From positions 1 to 17,980 of the forward strand of contig MNRQ01000032.1 of the NCBI GenBank assembly GCA_001916035.1: a DNA stretch of 17,980 bases, written 5' to 3'. The notes under the pieces were generated by a model. It was given only the letters and a program-made list of their open reading frames with translations, did not search any database and had not been told where the DNA came from. Both the position numbers and the translations under genes were made by a program. How positions within the stretch are numbered: position 1 is the first letter of the stretch; every line of letters starts with the position of its first letter. The DNA is from Clostridium sp. 27_14. Its GTDB lineage: Bacteria > Bacillota > Clostridia > TANB77 > CAG-508. This document shows, in pieces, positions 13,226 to 17,980 of this stretch.

Positions 13226-14647
13226 ATATATTTTTTTAGCAAAACGTTTTATATCATCTTTACAATGTAAAGTCTCCTCAACTTTTTTAGGTAAACCTAA
13301 AATTTCTTTCTTCAAATATAATAAATCATTTTCAGGGCAACACTTTAAAATCTCAGCAAAATAAATAGCCAAAATATTAATCAAAACAAACTGAGAAGTA
13401 TACGCTTTTGTAGAAGCAACAGCTATTTCAGGACCAGCATGAGTATAAATAGAATAATCAGCCTCTCTAGTAATAGAACTACCAATAACATTAGAGATAG
13501 CAATAGTTTTACTACCCATAGATTTTGCAAGTTTCAAAGCAGCAATTGTATCAGCCGTCTCACCAGACTGAGAAATAAAAATTGACAAGGTATTAGAATC
13601 AACAATAGGATTTCTATAACGAAATTCTGAAGCAATATCAACTTCCACAGGTATTCTACACAATTTCTCAATAGTATTTTTACCACTCAAACCAGCATGC
13701 ATAGCAGTACCACAAGCAACAATATAAATTTTATTAATAGACTGTAAATAATCTTTTGTCAAAGGCAACTCAGAAAATTCACAATGAAAATCACTAATAT
13801 TAATCCTTGAACCAATTGTCTCTCTGATAGCAGTTGGCTGTTCATCAATCTCCTTAGACATAAAATCAGCATAACCATTTTTTTCACTAGCAGTTGCATT
13901 CCATTCAATATTGCAAGTTTTTTTAGGCAAAATTTCCAAATCACTATTATAAAAAGTAGCACTTTTATTATCCAAAACAACAAACTCCAAATCATCTAAT
14001 AAATAAAAATCTCTAGTATAAGAAAGTATAGCAGGGATATCAGAAGAAATATATTTTTCATCATCACAAGTACCAATAACCAAAGGACTATCCTTTCTTA
14101 CAACAATCATGTTATGAGGAAAATCCGAACAAATAACTTCTAAAGCAAAGCTACCCTTTAAATCAGAACAACAATCTCTAACAGCTCTTAAGAATTTTTG
14201 AACAGTTTTATCACTATCTAATTCCAATTCTTTCATATAATAATAATGAATCAAATTAGGAATAATCTCTGTATCAGTATCAGAAAAGAAATGATAACCA
14301 TTTTCTAGCAACAAATTCTTAAGTTCAGAATAATTTTCTATAATACCATTATGTACAACACTAAAAGTTTTGCTATTATCTTGATGAGGATGAGCATTTT
14401 CCTTTGAAGGCTTACCATGTGTAGCCCATCTAGTATGAGCAATACCAACAGTTCCCTCTAAAGTATTAATTTCAGGAATAGACTCCAAATTCTTAACTCT
14501 ACCCTTATCTTTAACAACATGAATACCATCAATCTCAACAGTAGAAATACCAGCAGAATCATAACCTCTATATTCCAATCTATTTAAACCAGCCAACAAA
14601 ATAGGGCTAGCTTTTTTAATTCCCAAATAACCTATAATACCACACAT
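12812..14647 (-). CDS. glmS: Glucosamine-6-phosphate synthase, mosaic and internally deleted
   Basis: GlmS makes glucosamine-6-phosphate from fructose-6-phosphate and glutamine, the entry to peptidoglycan amino-sugar synthesis. The start is ATG 14647, placing the nucleophile Cys directly after Met (MCGIIGYLG) and 8 nt from AGGAGG; a TTG at 14653 is rejected. The glutaminase domain spans ~1-240 (HTRWATHGKPS, HNGIIENY). SIS1 follows (VACGTAMHAGLSG, SQSGETADT), then SIS2, ending in LAKSVTVE with the catalytic Lys. In SIS2 the usual 'FLGRG..YP.ALEGALKLKEIS' reads VFFLVEGALKLKEIS, so about nine residues are missing. Codon use changes at the same point: T-ending and AT-rich before it, GC-rich and Bacteroidota-like after it. 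The product may be inactive or altered. No glmS ribozyme is apparent upstream. The gene stands alone between hairpins and uvrC. Confidence 0.92.
   Translation of the reverse strand: MCGIIGYLGIKKASPILLAGLNRLEYRGYDSAGISTVEIDGIHVVKDKGRVKNLESIPEINTLEGTVGIAHTRWATHGKPSKENAHPHQDNSKTFSVVHNGIIENYSELKNLLLENGYHFFSDTDTEIIPNLIHYYYMKELELDSDKTVQKFLRAVRDCCSDLKGSFALEVICSDFPHNMIVVRKDSPLVIGTCDDEKYISSDIPAILSYTRDFYLLDDLEFVVLDNKSATFYNSDLEILPKKTCNIEWNATASEKNGYADFMSKEIDEQPTAIRETIGSRINISDFHCEFSELPLTKDYLQSINKIYIVACGTAMHAGLSGKNTIEKLCRIPVEVDIASEFRYRNPIVDSNTLSIFISQSGETADTIAALKLAKSMGSKTIAISNVIGSSITREADYSIYTHAGPEIAVASTKAYTSQFVLINILAIYFAEILKCCPENDLLYLKKEILGLPKKVEETLHCKDDIKRFAKKIYQEKDVFFLVEGALKLKEISYIHAEGYPAAEMKHGPIALIDAEMPVVVIATQNGLYEKVLSNIQEIKARKGKVIAFVTKGDTVISKIADCSIELPETIECLDPLITTVPLQLLAYHIAVCKGMDVDQPRNLAKSVTVE
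13202..13225. repeat. Perfect 9-bp inverted repeat at the glmS breakpoint
   Basis: CAAGAAAAA (13202-13210) and TTTTTCTTG (13217-13225) face each other across 6 nt, precisely where the glmS composition changes and conserved codons are missing. Confidence 0.8.
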
Positions 14648-14702
14648 AAACAAATCCTCCTATCTATATATAAATATTAAATGTATATAATTTATAATCT
14701 AT

Positions 14703-14731
14703 AATATATACTAATTTTTTTAAGCGTGCAA
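14703..14731 (-). promoter_or_regulatory. Probable glmS promoter
   Basis: On the minus strand TTGCAC (14726-14731), a 17-nt spacer and TATATT (14703-14708) lie ~56 nt before the glmS ATG. The leader is short and AT-rich, leaving no room for a glmS ribozyme. Confidence 0.5.
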
Positions 14732-14775
14732 GTATTTTATATAAAAATTTATGATATCAATTACTTATATAAAAG

Positions 14776-14805
14776 TTGATTTATAACCAATAAATAGTAT
14801 ATAAT
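14776..14805 (+). promoter_or_regulatory. uvrC promoter
   Basis: TTGATT (14776-14781), an 18-nt spacer and TATAAT (14800-14805) lie 30 nt before the uvrC start and diverge from the glmS promoter. No LexA-type box was seen. Confidence 0.65.
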
Positions 14806-14835
14806 TATAAAAAAACATATAAAAAGAGGTAAAAA

Positions 14836-16620
14836 ATGTTCAATATAGAAGAAGAATTAAAAAAGCTCCCAGGAAAACCAGGAGTATATATAATGCACGA
14901 CAAAAACGACGAAATCATATATGTAGGAAAAGCTGTATCATTAAAAAACAGAGTAAGATCATATTTTAGAAAAACAAACAAAACAAAAAGAATACAAAAT
15001 ATGGTAAGTCTTATAGACCACTTTGAATATATAGTAGTAGACAATGAAGCAGAAGCACTAATACTAGAATGTAACTTAATAAAGAAAAACAGACCAAAAT
15101 TCAATGTATTATTAAAAGACGACAAGACATACCCATATCTAAAAATAGACATAAAATCAGACTACCCAACAGTAACATTCACAAGGAGAGTAGTAAATGA
15201 CGGAGCAAAATATTTTGGACCATATGCAAATCCAGGAGCAGCAAAAGAAATGATAGACTTTATAAAACAAAGATACCAAATAAGACAATGCAGAACCCTA
15301 AAACCACGAACAAGACCATGTCTAAACTATCATATAAAAAGATGTTTAGCACCATGTATGGGATATGTAACAAAAGAAGAATACCATAAGCAAATAAACG
15401 AAATAATAGAACTATTAGAAGGAAAAACAGAAAAAATAATAAAAGACTTAGAACAAAAAATGGAAGAAGCATCAAAAAAGTTAGAATTTGAAAAAGCAGC
15501 AGAATTAAGAGACAGAAAACAAGCAATAAAAAGAATATCAACAAAACAAAAAGTATCAAATATATCAGAAAACAACATAGATGTAATAGGATTATATAAA
15601 TCAGAACTAGAAGTATGTATAGAAGTATTTTTTGTACGAGGAAGCAAAATGATAGGAAGAGAGCACTACTTTTTCAATGAACTAAAAGACATGGAAGACA
15701 AAGAAATACTATCAGGATTCATAAAACAATACTATATGGATAATCCAAACATTCCAAACAAAATAATGTTAAGAGAAGAACTAGAAGACAAAGAAGTAAT
15801 AGAAGAATGGCTATCAAACGAACTAGGAAAAAAAGTTGAATTAAAAAGTCCAAAAAAGGGAGAAAAATTAAGATTTGTAGAAATGGCAGAAAACAATGCA
15901 AAAGTAACACTAGAAAACAAAGAAAAAGACAAAAGTGAAATACTATTAGAACTAAAAGAAGTACTAAAAATAGAAAAACTACCAAGAAAAATAGAAACGT
16001 ATGACATATCAAACATATCAGGAACAAATATGGTAGCAGCAATGTGTGTAATGCAAGACGGAGTAATAAAAAAGAACTTATCAAGAAGATTTAAAATAAA
16101 AACAGTATTTGGACAAGACGATCCAAGATGTATGGAAGAAGTAATAACAAGGAGACTAAAACACTCAATAGAAGATCCAAAAGGCGGATTTGGAAAACTA
16201 CCAGACGCAATATTTGCAGACGGAGGAATAACACAAATAAGAGCAACAAAAAAAGCAATAGAAAAATATGGACTAAAAATACCAGTATTTGGAATGGTAA
16301 AAAATGATAAACACCAAACAAGGGCACTAATGGACGAAAACAGAAAAGAATTAGAAATATCAGAAACACTAAAAAATCTAATAACAAAATTTCAAGACAC
16401 GGTACATGACACAGCAATAACATACCATAGAAAACTAAGAGAAAAAGAAATAACAAAATCAGAACTAGACAACATACAAGGAATAGGAGAAACAAAAAAA
16501 CAAGAATTATTAAAACACTTTGGAACAATATCAAAAATAAAACAAGCAACAATAGAAGAACTAATGGAAGTAAAAGGAATTAGCGAAAAAATAGCAAAAC
16601 AAATAAAAGAATCTTTATAA
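14836..16620 (+). CDS. uvrC: UvrABC excinuclease subunit C
   Basis: UvrC makes both incisions around a lesion during nucleotide-excision repair after UvrA-UvrB loading. The 594-residue protein has the full domain order. It begins with GIY-YIG (residues ~12-90: GVYIMHD, IYVGKA, LKNRVRSYF). A Cys cluster C152, C162, C170, C174 matches the spacing of the iron-sulfur site described in UvrC. The UVR motif for UvrB contact is near 205-235. The RNase H-like 5' nuclease has YDISNISG, PDAIFADGG and VHDTAI. A tandem helix-hairpin-helix tail comes last (IQGIGETKKQELLKHFG, VKGISEKIAKQI). The ribosome site AGAGGT is 5 nt before the ATG. It appears monocistronic, with a 217-bp A-rich gap after it. Codons are strongly A-ending. 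Nothing looks broken. Confidence 0.97.
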   Translation: MFNIEEELKKLPGKPGVYIMHDKNDEIIYVGKAVSLKNRVRSYFRKTNKTKRIQNMVSLIDHFEYIVVDNEAEALILECNLIKKNRPKFNVLLKDDKTYPYLKIDIKSDYPTVTFTRRVVNDGAKYFGPYANPGAAKEMIDFIKQRYQIRQCRTLKPRTRPCLNYHIKRCLAPCMGYVTKEEYHKQINEIIELLEGKTEKIIKDLEQKMEEASKKLEFEKAAELRDRKQAIKRISTKQKVSNISENNIDVIGLYKSELEVCIEVFFVRGSKMIGREHYFFNELKDMEDKEILSGFIKQYYMDNPNIPNKIMLREELEDKEVIEEWLSNELGKKVELKSPKKGEKLRFVEMAENNAKVTLENKEKDKSEILLELKEVLKIEKLPRKIETYDISNISGTNMVAAMCVMQDGVIKKNLSRRFKIKTVFGQDDPRCMEEVITRRLKHSIEDPKGGFGKLPDAIFADGGITQIRATKKAIEKYGLKIPVFGMVKNDKHQTRALMDENRKELEISETLKNLITKFQDTVHDTAITYHRKLREKEITKSELDNIQGIGETKKQELLKHFGTISKIKQATIEELMEVKGISEKIAKQIKESL

Positions 16621-16776
16621 AAAATAACAATACAAATAAGACAAGCATAATAAAAGTAAATAAAACAAGTTTATAAAAAAATAAATAAGTTAAATATATA
16701 AAATAAGCATCTTCATAAAAAAGTAACAAAAAAAAGCATAAACATAAAAAACAAATAATAAATATATACAAAAAAG

Positions 16777-16820
16777 AATATATTTATAAAAAGTAAAACA
16801 AGAAAATTTATAAATATATT
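16777..16820 (+). promoter_or_regulatory. 14-bp hairpin directly before the ribosome site of the next gene
   Basis: AATATATTTATAAA (16777-16790) and TTTATAAATATATT (16807-16820) are perfect arms around a 16-nt loop, ending 3 nt before AAGGGGG (16824-16830). It may stabilise the mRNA or tune ribosome access. The rest of 16621-16776 is low-complexity A-rich DNA in which I see nothing. Confidence 0.5.
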
Positions 16821-16837
16821 AATAAGGGGGATTTTTT

Positions 16838-17053
16838 ATGGAATATGCAAAGGACGAGATTTTTAATATCACTTATAACAGCACAAAAGACAAATTAGAA
16901 ATGAAAAAGAAAAATAGGACAACCACAATATGGAAAAAAATAAAAAAACACAAATTTATAAGTTTCGTAATACTATTATTTTTTATATTTTCAACATTTA
17001 ATATAATCTTAATAAACTACTTTATCACAATTTTACAAGAAACATATTATTAA
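16838..17053 (+). CDS. 71-residue single-pass membrane protein, unknown
   Basis: The protein has a hydrophilic, lysine-rich N-terminal ~43 residues, one strongly hydrophobic helix at about 43-65 (SFVILLFFIFSTFNIILINY), and a short tail ending LQETYY. The predicted topology has the basic part inside the cell. I do not recognise a family. Coding is supported by an unusually strong ribosome site, AAGGGGG, 7 nt before the ATG, and by a hairpin just upstream. The codons are less biased toward A than in neighbouring plus-strand genes, which may mean a recent or fast-evolving gene. A stem-loop follows the stop by 5 nt. No partner genes are adjacent. Confidence 0.6.
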   Translation: MEYAKDEIFNITYNSTKDKLEMKKKNRTTTIWKKIKKHKFISFVILLFFIFSTFNIILINYFITILQETYY

Positions 17054-17055
17054 AA

Positions 17056-17218
17056 TTAAGTTGTTTTTCGGGGCCAGACTCAAAAACAACTACATCTATA
17101 TAGTATTAAACAAGTGACCGCATAACGAAAAAAGTCCAATAAAAGAACTACAAAAATATAAAAATAAAAAAGCCTAATAGTAAAGATACACTAGAAAGTA
17201 TCTACTGTTAGGCTTTTT
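17056..17218 (+). ncRNA. Candidate structured RNA or structured 3' UTR
   Basis: AGTTGTTTTT (17059-17068) pairs with AAAAACAACT (17082-17091) around a 13-nt GC-rich loop (CGGGGCCAGACTC). A second GC-containing patch, GTGACCGCATAACG, lies at 17115-17128, and a strong terminator ends the unit. In DNA this AT-rich, conserved-looking GC loops are suggestive. I match it to no known RNA family. It could equally be the 3' UTR of the small membrane gene. Confidence 0.35.
17166..17218. terminator. Strong Rho-independent terminator
   Basis: AAAAAGCCTAA (17167-17177) pairs with TTAGGCTTTTT (17208-17218), and the stem continues inward through TAG/CTA to GATAC/GTATC with a two-base bulge and an 8-nt loop. 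A T-run follows, and an A-run precedes it, so it can work in both directions. Confidence 0.88.
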
Positions 17219-17223
17219 TATTT

Positions 17224-17253
17224 TTGACATTTTGCCTTATATTATTTTATATA
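17224..17253 (+). promoter_or_regulatory. Possible promoter of a long leader to the second pilin-like gene
   Basis: A perfect TTGACA (17224-17229) is followed after 18 nt by TATATA (17248-17253). The next ORF starts at 17689, so the transcript would have a ~430-nt leader without ORFs. The -10 box is only moderate. Confidence 0.45.
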
Positions 17254-17390
17254 TACATTTTAGAAATTATATACAAAAAAGTGTAGTTTTAGCCTATTCT
17301 ATAAAATTTAATATTATTATAAAATATAAAAAAAAATAAAAGAACTTTTAAAAAGATTTTTCTAAAATCATAAAATACTTAAAGAAAAAG

Positions 17391-17424
17391 TATGACCTGA
17401 GAAAAATTTACTAAAAAAGTCATA
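17391..17424. repeat. Inverted repeat TATGAC/GTCATA in the long leader
   Basis: TATGAC (17391-17396) and GTCATA (17419-17424) are inverted copies 22 nt apart. They directly precede the first TTAAGT palindrome. Role unknown. Confidence 0.35.
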
Positions 17425-17425
17425 A

Positions 17426-17442
17426 TTAAGTAATAAACTTAA
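17426..17442. promoter_or_regulatory. Palindrome TTAAGT-N5-ACTTAA, copy 1
   Basis: TTAAGT AATAA ACTTAA is a perfect 6-bp-arm palindrome. As a 17-bp unit it is the exact reverse complement of copy 2 at 17580-17596. A half-site ACTTAA follows at 17455-17460. Confidence 0.5.
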
Positions 17443-17568
17443 ATAAAAATATATACTTAATTTTATAGCATATACCTACAAAAAAAGCAATATTAAGTTT
17501 TGAAAAAAATGTAGAAAAATATATAAAAAATCAAAAAAAACGTTGATACTGTAAGTAAATACGATTTT

Positions 17569-17608
17569 ATGATTTTTTATTAAGTTTATTACTTAATAAA
17601 AAAATCAT
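17569..17608. promoter_or_regulatory. Palindrome TTAAGT-N5-ACTTAA, copy 2, within a larger hairpin
   Basis: TTAAGT TTATT ACTTAA (17580-17596) sits at the tip of a longer stem: ATGATTTTTT-ATTAAG pairs with CTTAAT-AAAAAAATCAT with a single bulge. It could terminate the leader or be a dimeric protein site shared with copy 1. The remaining 17254-17688 sequence shows no gene. Confidence 0.5.
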
Positions 17609-17688
17609 AAGAAAAAGAGAGGCTACTTTTTTAATTCAAGATATTTCAATATTTCAGCAGTCTCAAAAAAGAAGGAGGAATTTAAAAA

Positions 17689-17980
17689 ATGAACACAAAA
17701 AAGAAAAACGCAAGAGGAATCATAATTGTACTATTAATATTAGCAGGAGTAACAATTAATGCATTAAGTGGAGAAAACGGAATAATAACAAAATCGAAAG
17801 AAGCCAAAATAAAAACAGAAAAATCAAGAACAATAGAAAAAATAAACTTGGCAATACTAACAGCAATGACAAAAGGAGACAGAGACATAGATAACGCAAC
17901 ACTAAGGGAAGAATTAGAAAAAGAAGGACTAACAGTAAAAACAGAAGGAAACAACCTACCATGGGACGTATCAGATGGTA
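17689..17980 (+). CDS. Pilin-like protein with shortened N-terminus (3' end outside window)
   Basis: The frame is open from ATG 17689 to the window edge (97 codons seen), after an excellent AAGGAGG (17673-17679) 9 nt upstream. It reads MNTKKKNARGIIIVLLILAG, VTINALSGENGIITKSKEAK, then a charged helix and NNLPWDVSDG. The VTINALSGENGI..K..EAK part matches a common clostridial pilin-like family whose N-terminus is normally 'GITLIALVITIIVLLILAG'. Here about ten residues of that start are missing, leaving a ~16-residue hydrophobic stretch and neither a normal prepilin cleavage site nor Glu5. It is related in style to the gene at 2868. Whether it is exported is doubtful. It is preceded by a long structured leader. 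Confidence 0.65.
   Translation, partial: MNTKKKNARGIIIVLLILAGVTINALSGENGIITKSKEAKIKTEKSRTIEKINLAILTAMTKGDRDIDNATLREELEKEGLTVKTEGNNLPWDVSDG

Noticed and set aside
13073..13270. Plus-strand 65-codon ORF inside glmS
   Set aside because: It lies entirely opposite the recognised GlmS isomerase domain, has no ribosome site, and spans the mosaic border by chance.
14648..14835. glmS ribozyme in the glmS leader
   Set aside because: The promoter lies ~56 nt before the start and the leader is AT-only without the conserved ribozyme core.

Overview
The window comes from a very AT-rich, low-GC Gram-positive bacterium, most likely an uncultured gut-type member of Clostridia. The evidence is A-rich Shine-Dalgarno sites, ATA-dominated isoleucine codons, a yaaL-bofA pair (sporulation-lineage genes), a CdaA-type diadenylate cyclase, and short pilin-like proteins with a [GV]TL..LVIT-type start. 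TGA is not read as Trp. This assignment is inference from gene content; no search was run.

Region 1 (1-1463) is a decaying locus. The 3' end of a large serine recombinase is followed, after a short spacer, by the tail of a NitT/TauT-type ABC ATPase whose 5' part is missing. The recombinase's element therefore appears to have integrated inside the ATPase gene. The overlapping permease gene next to it carries two single-base insertions. Region 2 (1471-2088) is a minus-strand RelB/RelE-type toxin-antitoxin operon with a clear promoter and operator. Region 3 (2197-7543) is a plus-strand series of housekeeping genes: tsaC, a pilin-like protein, rnhB, pdp, a 46-residue membrane protein, cdaA and truA. 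Region 4 (7630-9459) holds a membrane protein with a Cys/Asn repeat tail and a putative heavy-metal exporter, with structured leaders and terminators. Region 5 (9481-12566) has an orphan VirD4/TraG-type coupling ATPase on the minus strand, divergent from yaaL-bofA. Region 6 (12582-14731) is a run of four hairpins and then glmS on the minus strand. Region 7 (14776-17980) has uvrC, a small membrane protein, a possible structured RNA ending in a strong terminator, a long leader with paired palindromes, and a second pilin-like gene cut by the window edge.

The most striking observation is glmS. Its 3' third and the adjoining flank have a much higher GC content and Bacteroidota-like codon use, and the conserved GRG..YP segment of the second SIS domain is missing exactly where the composition changes, at a perfect inverted repeat. 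It looks like a mosaic allele (or, less likely, an assembly chimera). Other points worth checking are the hairpin between the Shine-Dalgarno sequence and the start codon of cdaA, the integration scar in the ABC operon, the orphan coupling ATPase next to yaaL-bofA, and a silent-site A-over-T bias on the plus strand that holds whichever way genes point.

I found no rRNA, tRNA, CRISPR array or intact insertion sequence, and I do not see one coherent new multi-gene system. The unusual signals are mostly local: scars, a mosaic gene and RNA-level structures.
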